A stretch of 64,000 nucleotides of DNA. Origin: Mycolicibacterium sp. S2-37. Its GTDB lineage: Bacteria > Actinomycetota > Actinomycetes > Mycobacteriales > Mycobacteriaceae. Position 1 is the first letter of the stretch. The number at the start of each line of letters is the position of its first letter. The stretch spans positions 248,001 through 312,000 of the forward strand of contig NZ_JAFEVR010000012.1 of NCBI RefSeq assembly GCF_017352375.1. Reading direction: 5' to 3'. Made by a program: the position numbers and the translations under genes. Below, piece by piece: positions 24,764-32,967 of this stretch. The notes below the pieces were generated by a model, which saw only the letters and a program-made list of their open reading frames with translations, ran no database searches and was not told the origin of the DNA.

Positions 24764-27016
24764 ATGGCGGTGACCGCCGATCAGATGGGCCTACCGGTCA
24801 ACCGGGTCGAAGGCCGCGACAAGGTCACCGGCGCTGCCGTCTACACCGCCGACGTCGAACTGCCCGGCCAGGTGCACGCCGTGCTCGTGCAGTCCGAGAT
24901 TCCGCGCGGCCGGGTCACCGAGGACTCGCTGCGCATCAGCTCAGAGCGCGCTGCGGCCGCACCCGGGGTGCTGCATGTGCTGACACCGCTGAACTGCCCG
25001 CCCCTGCATGCCGTGCCGGAGGAACTGAGCTGGGACCTGCCGCTGGAACGCCGCCCGCCGCTGTCCGACCTCACCGTGCAGCACGTGGGACAGCACATGG
25101 CACTGGTGGTCGCCGACACCCTCGAGAACGCCACCGCCGCCGCGGCGCTGGTCGAGCTCAGCTACGAGGTCCGCCCGCCGTACCTGAGCGCGTACGGCGT
25201 GCTCGCCGCACCCGCAGACCCCGACGAACAGGATGGCCGCATCCGCCACGGCAGCTACCGCCCCGACCACTTCGTCAAACTGTCCGAGGAGAAGCTGCAG
25301 GACCGCCGTGGTGAGCCGCCGACCACCGGCGCGAACCGAGTGTCCGCGCGCTACACCACACCGCAGAACGCCCACTATCCGATCGAGTTGTCCGCCACGA
25401 TCGCCGGCTGGTCGGGCGAGCAGCTCACCGTGCACGACAGCACGCGGTGGATCGCCGGCGAGCGCACCGCCCTGGCCGCCTATCTCGGCATCGGCGAAGA
25501 CCAGGTGCGGGTGCGCTCCCCGTTGGTCGGCGGCGCCTTCGGATCCAAGAGCTTCCTGTGGATGCACGCCGTGCTCTGTGCGGTTGCATCCCGCGAGGTC
25601 GGGCGCCCGGTCAAGCTCGTGCTCACCCGCGACCAGATGTTCTCCTCGACCGGTCACCGGCCGCGCACCGAGCAGGATCTGGTGCTGGTGTCCGACGACG
25701 ACGGGCACATCCTCAGTACCGAACACCACACCCTCACCGAGACGTCGACCGTCGCCCACTTCTGTGAACCCGCCGGGCTGTCGACGCGGTTCCTCTACGA
25801 GTCGCCGCACCTGGAGGTCTCGCACCGCACCGCGCGGCTCAACGCGCCCACGCCGTGCTTCATGCGCGGCCCGGGGGAGGCGCCGGGGTTGTTCGCGCTC
25901 GAGGTCGCGATCGACGAACTGGCCGACGAGGTGGGTGTCGATCCGTTGGAGCTGCGGATCCGCAATCATGCGGAGGTCGACCAGGCCAGCGGGAAACCGT
26001 GGTCGGGCAAGCACCTCCTGGAGTGCTATCGGATCGGTGCGCAACGATTCGGGTGGGACGCGCGCCCCCTGAACGCCCGCGCACTACAGCGCGACGGCGT
26101 CCAGGTCGGCTGGGGGATGGCGACGGCCACCTACCCCGGACGCCGCATGCCGGCCAGTTGCCGCGCGGTGACCCATCGTGACGGCATGGTCGAGTTCGCC
26201 TCGGCGACCCACGAAATCGGCACCGGCGTGCGCACCGTCATGACGCAGGTCGCCGCGGACGTCACCGGACTGCCGTTGTCACGGGTGCGTTTCCACTCCG
26301 GCGATTCGCTTTTTCCGGCCGCGCCGTACAGCGGCGCCTCGCAGACCACCGCTACCGTGGGCTCGGCCGTCTTCGCCGCCGCAGGCGAATGGAAGCGGCG
26401 CCTGCTCGCGCTGGCCACCACCCAGCCCGACTCCCCCTACTTCGGCGCCGACCCCGCCACCGTCGACATCGCCTTCTGTGCAACAGAACTGGCGCCCGAA
26501 CATCACGAGGATCTCACCTTCACCGCAGACGCCGACGAAGGCGACCAGAGCGGAAAGGCGTTCCAGTCGTTCGGGGCGCATTTCTGCGAAGTCGAGGTCG
26601 ACGAGCAGATCGGGCGAGCGACCGTGGTCCGATGGGTGGCGGTGATGGACTGTGGCCGGGTCCTCAACCCGAAGCTCGCCACGAACCAGGTGATGGGTGG
26701 GATCACCTTCGGCCTGGGCATGGCGTTGCTCGAGCAGGTGCCCTATGACGACGCAACTGCCACGATGATCGGCGAGTACTACCTCCCCACCCACGCCGAC
26801 CGGCCCGAATTCGACATCTCCTTCATCGACAGCCCCGATTTCGGCCTCGACCCGATCGGCGTGCGCGGAATCGGAGAGATCGGCACCTGCGGTGTGCCTG
26901 CCGCCATCGCGAACGCCGTCTTCCACGCCACCGGCAGGCGGCTGCGCGATCTGCCGATCACCCTGGAGCACCTCATGACGCCCTATCAGGATCCCAGCGC
27001 CGAGGAGAAGCGATGA
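24764..27016 (+). CDS. Molybdenum hydroxylase large subunit (xanthine dehydrogenase family, PaoC/YagR-like)
   Basis: A 750-residue molybdopterin-cytosine-dinucleotide-type subunit. It starts with the family entry GLPVNRVEGRDKVTGAAVYTAD, has cofactor-contacting loops such as VGGAFGSKSF and MRGPGEAPG, and ends with the catalytic Glu705 in GIGEIGTCG. ATG 24764 is preferred, with GGAAGGA upstream; the frame extends 22 codons further without similarity. It overlaps the 2Fe-2S subunit by 4 nt. With the two downstream genes it forms a three-subunit aldehyde-oxidising enzyme; no Tat signal is seen on any subunit, so it is probably cytosolic. Confidence 0.92.
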   Translation: MAVTADQMGLPVNRVEGRDKVTGAAVYTADVELPGQVHAVLVQSEIPRGRVTEDSLRISSERAAAAPGVLHVLTPLNCPPLHAVPEELSWDLPLERRPPLSDLTVQHVGQHMALVVADTLENATAAAALVELSYEVRPPYLSAYGVLAAPADPDEQDGRIRHGSYRPDHFVKLSEEKLQDRRGEPPTTGANRVSARYTTPQNAHYPIELSATIAGWSGEQLTVHDSTRWIAGERTALAAYLGIGEDQVRVRSPLVGGAFGSKSFLWMHAVLCAVASREVGRPVKLVLTRDQMFSSTGHRPRTEQDLVLVSDDDGHILSTEHHTLTETSTVAHFCEPAGLSTRFLYESPHLEVSHRTARLNAPTPCFMRGPGEAPGLFALEVAIDELADEVGVDPLELRIRNHAEVDQASGKPWSGKHLLECYRIGAQRFGWDARPLNARALQRDGVQVGWGMATATYPGRRMPASCRAVTHRDGMVEFASATHEIGTGVRTVMTQVAADVTGLPLSRVRFHSGDSLFPAAPYSGASQTTATVGSAVFAAAGEWKRRLLALATTQPDSPYFGADPATVDIAFCATELAPEHHEDLTFTADADEGDQSGKAFQSFGAHFCEVEVDEQIGRATVVRWVAVMDCGRVLNPKLATNQVMGGITFGLGMALLEQVPYDDATATMIGEYYLPTHADRPEFDISFIDSPDFGLDPIGVRGIGEIGTCGVPAAIANAVFHATGRRLRDLPITLEHLMTPYQDPSAEEKR

Positions 27017-27564
27017 CCCAGGAACCCGGCGGCGGGCCTGTCGTCGAACTCCGCATCAACGGTGTGTCACAGCGGATTTCGACAGACGTCCGGACCACGC
27101 TGCTCGACCTGCTGCGCGAGCGGCTGCACCTCACCGGAACGAAGAAGGGCTGCGATCACGGCCTGTGCGGGGCGTGCACGGTGTCCGTCGACGGCGAGCG
27201 CGTCGTCAGCTGCCTGACCCTGGCGGCGTCGATCGACGGATCCGACGTGCTGACCATCGAGGGCATCGAAGGCGAAGCCGACCTGCACCCTCTCCAGCGC
27301 GCGTTCGTCGACTGCGACGGGTTCCAGTGCGGCTACTGCACCTCGGGGCAGATCTCCTCGGCCCACGCGATGTTGACCGAACACGCCCGCGGCGATCTGA
27401 GCACCGCGTCGTTCGAGGGGTCAAGGGAGGACGTGATCAGCGGCTGCGCACGGCTTTCCACCGCGGAGATCCGGGAACGGATGGCGGGCAACATCTGCCG
27501 GTGCGGTGCCTATGCCAACATCGTCGCCGCCATCGCGGCCGTCGCGGAAGAGCCGAGAGCATAA
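27013..27564 (+). CDS. Molybdenum hydroxylase 2Fe-2S subunit
   Basis: A 183-residue iron-sulfur subunit. Plant-ferredoxin-type cluster cysteines are Cys47, Cys52, Cys55 and Cys67; the second cluster uses Cys106, Cys109, Cys162 and Cys164 (CGYC ... CRC). It carries electrons from the Mo site to FAD. Residues about 128-150 form a small insertion before the last cysteine pair, also seen in PaoA-like proteins. There is no twin-arginine leader, unlike E. coli PaoA. Its ATG overlaps the large-subunit stop (ATGA). Confidence 0.93.
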   Translation: MTQEPGGGPVVELRINGVSQRISTDVRTTLLDLLRERLHLTGTKKGCDHGLCGACTVSVDGERVVSCLTLAASIDGSDVLTIEGIEGEADLHPLQRAFVDCDGFQCGYCTSGQISSAHAMLTEHARGDLSTASFEGSREDVISGCARLSTAEIRERMAGNICRCGAYANIVAAIAAVAEEPRA

Positions 27565-28559
27565 AGACCTTCCAGTTCCGCCATGCCGAAACCATCGACG
27601 ACGCGGTGTCGGCCGGTGGCGCGGCAGGTACCCGGTACCTCGCCGGTGGCACCAACCTCCTCGACCTGATGAAGGGCGGGGTCGAGGAGCCGTCGGCACT
27701 GATCGACCTGCGCAGGCTCGGACTGACCAGCATCGCCTCGACCGACGACGGGGGTGTGTTCATCGACGCGGGCGTGACCAACAGCGCGATCGCCAACCAT
27801 CCTCTGATTCGCACGCAGTACCCCGTGCTGTCGCACGCCATCCTCAGCGGAGCCACCACTCAGCTGCGCAACATGGCCACCGCCGGCGGAAACCTCCTGC
27901 AACGCACACGCTGTCCCTACTTCATGCAGACCACGTTCTCCTCCTGCAACAAGCGGATTCCGGGCAGCGGCTGTGCCGCCCGCACCGGCTTCCATCGTGA
28001 ACACGCCATCTTCGGGGCGAGTGACAGCTGCGTCGCGATCCACCCCTCGGACATGGCGGTCGCCCTGGCCATCCTCGACGCCGTCGTGCACGTCCAGGGC
28101 TCCGACGGCCGCCGCACCGTGCCCATCGGTGACTTCTTCGCCCTGCCCGGGGACGAACCCCACATCGACAACACGCTGCGCCACGGGGAACTGATCCTCG
28201 GCATCGAACTACCTCCTTCGACATTCGCCGACCACTCCTGGTATCTCAAGGTCCGCGACCGCCACAGCTATGCGTTCGCGCTGGTCTCCGTCGCCGCGGG
28301 TCTGCGCGTCGACGACGGCCTGATCACCTCCGCCGCCCTCGCGCTCGGGGGAGTGGCGGCCACCCCGTGGCGACTGCACGCGGCCGAGCAGACCCTGATC
28401 GGGCGGCCTCCCGACGATCGGGCGTTCCACGCGGCGGCGAACCTCGCCATGGACGGGGCGCAACCGTTACCGCAGAACGCGTTCAAGGTCGATCTCGGGC
28501 GGCACAGCGTGGTTCGCGCGCTGACCCGTGCCGCCGCGGTACGCGAGGATCGGTCGTGA
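27561..28559 (+). CDS. Molybdenum hydroxylase FAD subunit with 4Fe-4S insertion (PaoB-like)
   Basis: About 332 residues. FAD loops are LAGGTNLLDLMK and ATAGGNLLQRT. A cysteine-rich insert with Cys118, Cys129, Cys138 and Cys157 (RTRCPYF...SSCNKRIPGSGC...DSC) matches the extra 4Fe-4S cluster of E. coli PaoB, so the enzyme is PaoABC-like rather than a generic xanthine dehydrogenase. The expected start (KTFQFRHAETIDDAV) falls on an ATA codon at 27561 overlapping the previous TAA, with GGAAGAG upstream. The first canonical in-frame start is GTG 27606, which would remove the first strand of the FAD domain. Confidence 0.82.
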   Translation: MKTFQFRHAETIDDAVSAGGAAGTRYLAGGTNLLDLMKGGVEEPSALIDLRRLGLTSIASTDDGGVFIDAGVTNSAIANHPLIRTQYPVLSHAILSGATTQLRNMATAGGNLLQRTRCPYFMQTTFSSCNKRIPGSGCAARTGFHREHAIFGASDSCVAIHPSDMAVALAILDAVVHVQGSDGRRTVPIGDFFALPGDEPHIDNTLRHGELILGIELPPSTFADHSWYLKVRDRHSYAFALVSVAAGLRVDDGLITSAALALGGVAATPWRLHAAEQTLIGRPPDDRAFHAAANLAMDGAQPLPQNAFKVDLGRHSVVRALTRAAAVREDRS

Positions 28560-28700
28560 CCTTGCAGATCCGGCGTTCCCCCGTGGGGGATGAGGCTGCC
28601 GAGATCTTGGTCATCACGCTGAACGTGCACTACACCACGCCCGAATTCCTCCGTGCAACAGCACCTTCACGCCGGCCGTCGCATCATCGGAGTGCTGGAG

Positions 28701-28720
28701 TCGAGGTTGGTAGACCTCGA
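28701..28720. terminator. Weak hairpin after the molybdenum hydroxylase operon
   Basis: TCGAGG (28701-28706) pairs with CCTCGA (28715-28720) around an 8-nt loop in the 173-nt gap before the convergent DUF4383 gene. No U-tract. The rest of the gap holds no supported gene. Confidence 0.35.
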
Positions 28721-28732
28721 TGGCCCTTCGAC

Positions 28733-29212
28733 CTAGTGCCGCGTCTCGTGCAGCCTGCGGGGAACCCGGCCCAACACCAGCCCCAGGGCGAGCATGCCGA
28801 CGGCGAGCGCGAAATGCAGCCAGTTGTCGGCGGTGTTGACCGGCACGAAGTTCGCCACCGAGTCGTGATCGATCACCAACCCGTAAACGAACAGCAGCAG
28901 GTATACCGCCCCGCCGCCGATGAGGAAGAACCTCGCACCGTTGAACGTCCCGTGCAGCGCGAGACCAAGCACGCCGAACAAAATGTGCACGGCGTTGTGC
29001 AATCCGGAAACGTTGAAGAGACCGAACAGCTTTGCCTCGGAATGGTGTCCTGCGAAGGTCAGCATGTCGTAGTCGGTGGTGATGCCCGGGATGAACCCCA
29101 GGATGCCGACGAGCAGGAACACCGCACCCACCGCCAGCGCCGCCTTCTGCACCGGCGCCTTTGCCGACGTCGGCGCTGCGGCCGGAGTGCCCTGCGTTCC
29201 TGGAGTAGCCAT
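28733..29212 (-). CDS. DUF4383 family membrane protein
   Basis: A 159-residue protein. After a Pro/Ala-rich N-terminus come four hydrophobic segments (AALAVGAVFLLVGILGFIPG, then HNAVHILFGVLGLALHG, FFLIGGGAVYLLLFVYGLVI and WLHFALAVGMLALGLVLG). This pattern, with ITTDYDMLTFAGHHSEAKLFGLF in the first loop, is DUF4383. Function is unknown; plasma membrane. ATG 29212 has the ribosome site GAGAGGGTGAAG. The frame continues upstream as noise. Confidence 0.85.
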   Translation of the reverse strand: MATPGTQGTPAAAPTSAKAPVQKAALAVGAVFLLVGILGFIPGITTDYDMLTFAGHHSEAKLFGLFNVSGLHNAVHILFGVLGLALHGTFNGARFFLIGGGAVYLLLFVYGLVIDHDSVANFVPVNTADNWLHFALAVGMLALGLVLGRVPRRLHETRH

Positions 29213-29271
29213 CTTCACCCTCTCGGTCGGTTTCCGCCGGTCTGGATAGCCCGTCACGCCAGGCCGAAACG

Positions 29272-29661
29272 TCACCTGGGCGCCAGCGCCTTCGCCAAGC
29301 CGTCGCAGTCGGCCACCGTCACCGTCAAATTGGGGTGACGTAGTCGCCCGGTCGGCTCGATTCCGGGTACCGGAACCTCGAAGAGCATGCAGACTCCGCG
29401 ATCCCCGTTGGTGGCCAGCGTCAGACCGCGGTCGGCCATCGACATGCGCGCGGATCCGGCGGTGCGGACGAACGAATAGGGCCCGGTGATGGCCACGGCG
29501 ATGATGTTGTCCAGTGACGACGCCACCTGCCATGGGCCGAAGAAACAGATCAGCTGGTCGTCGTGGATCACCACCTCCGCAGTCGACGGGTGGATGCCGA
29601 ACGGCGCCGCCGCGAGCTGGTAGGGGCGGGTGAACCGGAAGGGAAAGGTCTGATCCGTCAC
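29272..29661 (-). CDS. Conserved mycobacterial-type hypothetical protein
   Basis: About 129 residues from GTG 29661 (TDQTFPFRFTRPYQLAAAPFGI). The sequence is compact and soluble, with LICFFGPWQVASSLDNIIAV and NLTVTVADCDGLAKAL near the C-terminus. I do not recognise a named domain. It lies 59 nt upstream of the DUF4383 gene on the same strand. No signal peptide or membrane segment. Confidence 0.6.
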   Translation of the reverse strand: MTDQTFPFRFTRPYQLAAAPFGIHPSTAEVVIHDDQLICFFGPWQVASSLDNIIAVAITGPYSFVRTAGSARMSMADRGLTLATNGDRGVCMLFEVPVPGIEPTGRLRHPNLTVTVADCDGLAKALAPR

Positions 29662-29728
29662 GCCACCGGCTACCCGCGGTGCTCGCGGCGAAACCGATTG
29701 ACCCGTCGGTGTGCGGGTAGATCGCCAC

Positions 29729-30111
29729 GTGCCCTCGGACATCCCCACTCTCGCGTCCCGCTTCGGCCGGCAGTACGAGGCGGTCGCCGACCTGGTCGAC
29801 CAGCCTCAGCCACCCCGCCATCCGCGATCAGATGCTGATGGGTGAACGGGTGTTGCCGTATGAACTGCCGTTCGTCCTGCCCGACGAGTCGCTGCTGGCC
29901 GAAGACGAGGTCGGCGGGCCGCCAACTGGGCACTCAACGAGAGCATGCCCGCGGCCCAGCACACGTGGTGGCGCGCCGCTGGTTCGGCGCGACGTCACTG
30001 CTGCTGGCGATGCATCTCGGCGATCCGCTGTCCGAGGTCGTGCTCGCCCAGGGTGCGCAGGCGGTGCCACTCGGCGAATTCATGCCCGGCCAGCACTATT
30101 TCGTGATCTGA
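29729..30111 (+). pseudogene. Frameshifted gene relic, family not recognised
   Basis: Plus-strand coding-like sequence in three successive frames: PSDIPTLASRFGRQYEAVADL from GTG 29729, then QMLMGERVLPYELPFVLPDE from about 29826, then ARRWFGATSLLLAMHLGDPL running to the TGA at 30109-30111. Each piece looks protein-like, but no single frame spans them, so at least two frameshifts are needed. I cannot name the parent family. Confidence 0.45.
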
Positions 30112-30117
30112 GTCTGC

Positions 30118-30879
30118 TCAGGTGACGGTGACGCCGCCGTCGACGACCACGGTCTGCCCGGTCACGTAGCCGCCGGCATCCGACACCAGCCACACCAGGG
30201 TCGCCGCCAATTCCTCCGGATCGCCCATCCGGCCCAGGACCACCCGAGGCAGCACGCTCTCCAGATAGCCCGGCTTGTACTGGCCGGTCATCTCACTCTC
30301 GAAGAAACCCGGCGCGATGGCGTTGACCCGGATGCCCTTGCGAGAACCCCACTGCTGCGCGAGATCTCGTGTCAACCCGGCGATCGCGGCCTTGCTCGCA
30401 CTGTAGGCCGCCTGGGGCAGCGCCGCGGTCGTGATGCCCAGGATGCTGGAGATGTTGACCACCGAACTGCCCGGCTGCATCACCCGCCCACAAGCCTGCG
30501 CCGCCCAGTAGGACCCGTTGAGGTTGACGTCGACGACCGCGCGGAACTCGTCGGGCGTCTCGCGGGTGGCCGGTACCGCCGTGCCGACGCCGGCGTTGTT
30601 CACCAGAACGTCGACGCGGCCGAACTCGGTCATCGCAGCGTCCACCATGGCCTGACACTGCGCCGGGTCGGACACGTCGGTGGCCACGCTCAGCGCACGA
30701 CGGCCCGTCGCGCGAACCAACTCCGCCGTCCCCGCCAGTTTGTCCGCGCGGCGTGCGGCGAGCACCACGTCGGCCCCCGCCTCGGCGCACGCCTTGGCGA
30801 ACGCCACACCGAGGCCCGAGGAGGCACCGGTGACGATGACGACCCTGTCGTCGAGACGGAATTTGTCCAGAACAGCCAT
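30118..30879 (-). CDS. SDR family oxidoreductase
   Basis: A 253-residue classical SDR. It has TGASSGLG for NAD(P) binding (about 16-23), NNAGVGT, a serine region (VVNISSILG) and the YSASK catalytic motif. The C-terminal VTGQTVVVDGG is the usual substrate-loop end. ATG 30879 gives a standard N-terminus. It stands alone on the minus strand, divergent from an AraC-type regulator; a GTTGAC-N4-GTCAAC inverted repeat lies between them. Confidence 0.9.
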   Translation of the reverse strand: MAVLDKFRLDDRVVIVTGASSGLGVAFAKACAEAGADVVLAARRADKLAGTAELVRATGRRALSVATDVSDPAQCQAMVDAAMTEFGRVDVLVNNAGVGTAVPATRETPDEFRAVVDVNLNGSYWAAQACGRVMQPGSSVVNISSILGITTAALPQAAYSASKAAIAGLTRDLAQQWGSRKGIRVNAIAPGFFESEMTGQYKPGYLESVLPRVVLGRMGDPEELAATLVWLVSDAGGYVTGQTVVVDGGVTVT

Positions 30880-30901
30880 GACGTCATCCCACCACACGGG
30901 T

Positions 30902-30917
30902 GTTGACGCCTGTCAAC
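30902..30917. promoter_or_regulatory. Inverted repeat GTTGAC-GCCT-GTCAAC
   Basis: A perfect 6-bp-arm repeat 22 nt upstream of the SDR start (30879) and 92 nt upstream of the divergent AraC-type gene (31010). It is a plausible operator for the SDR promoter. AraC proteins usually bind direct repeats, so another regulator may use it. Confidence 0.4.
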
Positions 30918-31009
30918 GACTCTGGAATCGAGGCGTACCGCGCAGTCGGTACGATGGTGGCAGTCCGGGGGTTCAGAGGTCAGCCCCGTGATCGGGTCAC
31001 GTAGTCGGG

Positions 31010-32032
31010 GTGATTCGTTTGACTGGCTTCGCCACTCACACACAGCCGAACATCCACCTGCCGCAGCGTTCGCTGGCGACGGTGTCGGATGACGGGGACA
31101 TGCACGAATTCCTGCGCCACGCGTATGGCGCGAATATGCGACTCGTTCGCGATGGCGACCTGCGGCCCGAACAGCGGCCGGCGCTGGTGCACGCGCGCAC
31201 GGACGTGGGTGCCGTGGCGATCGAGCAGATCGACGTCGCCGGTGAGTTGCTCGCCGAGGTCGAGGCGTTGGACCGGTTCGTCGCCGTCTGGACCGAGTCA
31301 GGCCGGCTCTGCGCCCACTCCGGCGGCCTGCGCGGGGACGCGTCGGCCGATGGCATCACGATCACCGCGCAGCCGGGAAAGCCCACTGTCACCCGCTCAA
31401 AGGACGCCCGGTTGATCGCGGTGCTGATCGACCCGCTGGTGCTGAGTGGCCTCACCGCACACAGTTCTGCCGCTGACGTCGTCGACCTGATCCGTTTCGA
31501 TGGCTTCTCCCCGGTCAGCCCGGCCGCTGCGCAGCAGTGGAAGGACACTGTCTGCTACGTCAAAGACGTCGTGCTGGGCGCCGAGACGACCACGCCGCTG
31601 GTGCTGGGGCAGGCCAGCCGGCTGCTGGCGGCGGTGACGCTGAGCACCTTTCCTCATTCGGCGGTGACCGTCGACAAGCCCTACGACCGCACCGATACCC
31701 ATCCCCTCCTGCTGCGCCGCGCCGTCGAATTCATCGAGGAGAACGCCGGCAACGACATCGCGCTGGTAGACATCGCCACCGCCGTGCACGTGTCGTCGCG
31801 GGCCGTGCAGTACATGTTCCGGCGGCACCTCGACACCACGCCGCTGAGGTTTCTGCGGCAGTTGCGACTCGACCGCGCGCACCGCGATCTGCAGTCCGCC
31901 GATCACCGGCACACCACCGTCGCCGCGATCGCCGCGCGCTGGGGCTTCGCCCACACGGGCCGGTTCGCGGTGCTCTACCGCCAGACGTACGACCGAAGTC
32001 CGCACACCACGCTGCGCAGCTTGGCGTCGTAG
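31010..32032 (+). CDS. AraC family transcriptional regulator
   Basis: A 340-residue regulator. The N-terminal 200 residues resemble the cupin-like ligand domain of AraC activators (VWTESGRLCAHSGG...). The C-terminal double helix-turn-helix includes ALVDIATAVHVSSRAVQYMF, then VAAIAARWGFAHTGRFAVLYR and the typical YDRSPHTTLR ending. The start is GTG 31010, after GTCGGG. Divergent from an SDR gene, a common target arrangement. Effector unknown. Confidence 0.9.
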   Translation: MIRLTGFATHTQPNIHLPQRSLATVSDDGDMHEFLRHAYGANMRLVRDGDLRPEQRPALVHARTDVGAVAIEQIDVAGELLAEVEALDRFVAVWTESGRLCAHSGGLRGDASADGITITAQPGKPTVTRSKDARLIAVLIDPLVLSGLTAHSSAADVVDLIRFDGFSPVSPAAAQQWKDTVCYVKDVVLGAETTTPLVLGQASRLLAAVTLSTFPHSAVTVDKPYDRTDTHPLLLRRAVEFIEENAGNDIALVDIATAVHVSSRAVQYMFRRHLDTTPLRFLRQLRLDRAHRDLQSADHRHTTVAAIAARWGFAHTGRFAVLYRQTYDRSPHTTLRSLAS

Positions 32033-32072
32033 CCGGCCGAGCGGGCCGTGCCGGGAGGTACCACACTCGCGG

Positions 32073-32831
32073 CTAGAGACGGTTCTCGGGGCCGAGCACC
32101 GCCCATACGGTCTTGCCGGTCGAGGTGGGGGCGTTACCCCACGTTCGGCATAGCGCGGCGACGATCTTCAGCCCGGAGGGCGCGGGGATGGGTTTCGGCG
32201 ACTCATGCACATTGGCCGGCTGGTGGCTGGTGTCCTCGACTGCCACCGTGACCACGGTGCCGTCGGTCTCCAACCGCAGGCCCGGCCGGCTGTCTGTGTG
32301 TCCGAGAACGTTCTCGACGAAAGCCGTCACGACCACCTTGGCGACCGGGATCAGGGCGCTCTGTGACCACGACGTCAGCCAATCCTCGACCAATCGTCTC
32401 GACTGGTTCAGGCTCGAGCAGTCTGCAGATAGGTGGGCACGTGCGCGGTGCCGATAGCGCGGCGGTTCGGCGCAGTCCAATGCCGCGAGCGCCTCGCCGA
32501 GGGTCGCGTACACCGGGACAAACCGCGCGATGCCGTTACGCCTGATCGCCTTCCGCCCCGTGTCCTGCTCACAGACCAGCAGGATGGGCACCTCCGGCCA
32601 GCGGGCGACATGCCAGCGCGCACTCGTGAAGACCGCCCACGCCGACTCGGCGGGGACGTCGAGTCCGGTGACGTCGACGACCACACCCGACGGGGCGTCC
32701 AGGGCTGCTTTGATGATCCTGTCCCGCACGGCGCGGTAGGACATGCTGTCCAGCCGGCCCTGGCAGGTGAGCAGCGCCGTGTCGCCGACGATCGTCTCGG
32801 TGACCGTGACATCGAGATCGTCAGCGTTCAC
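32073..32831 (-). CDS. STAS-HATPase fusion (anti-sigma-factor antagonist plus RsbW-like kinase domain)
   Basis: 252 residues. Positions about 5-120 form a STAS domain (VVVDVTGLDVPAESAWAVF). Positions about 135-247 form a GHKL/HATPase_c_2 domain with VVVTAFVENVLGHT as the N-box, VEDTSHQPA as the first Gly-box equivalent, GLKIVAALCRTWG, and GKTVWAVL. The usual STAS phospho-Ser position is not obvious. RsbV- and RsbW-like activities are normally separate proteins; here they are fused. GTG 32831 is chosen because GGAAGG lies 8 nt upstream. By order it matches Rv0941c, beside the LLM oxidoreductase (Rv0940c position). Confidence 0.82.
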   Translation of the reverse strand: MNADDLDVTVTETIVGDTALLTCQGRLDSMSYRAVRDRIIKAALDAPSGVVVDVTGLDVPAESAWAVFTSARWHVARWPEVPILLVCEQDTGRKAIRRNGIARFVPVYATLGEALAALDCAEPPRYRHRARAHLSADCSSLNQSRRLVEDWLTSWSQSALIPVAKVVVTAFVENVLGHTDSRPGLRLETDGTVVTVAVEDTSHQPANVHESPKPIPAPSGLKIVAALCRTWGNAPTSTGKTVWAVLGPENRL

Positions 32832-32967
32832 GCTGCTCGCCTTCCACGGCCCGCTCGCGCTTGCAGACACCCGGCGTCCACCTCGCTGGCCGAAGCGCCA
32901 AGGGGCACTACGCCCGGCGATGCAGCGGGATTGGACATCTGTACGGGCGTACCCGAAATCCGGAGGT

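Noticed and set aside
28556..28735. Possible small gene after the FAD subunit (GTG 28556 overlapping the TGA)
   Set aside because: About 60 codons with no recognisable motif, and the frame continues antisense into the DUF4383 gene. Coding support is too weak.
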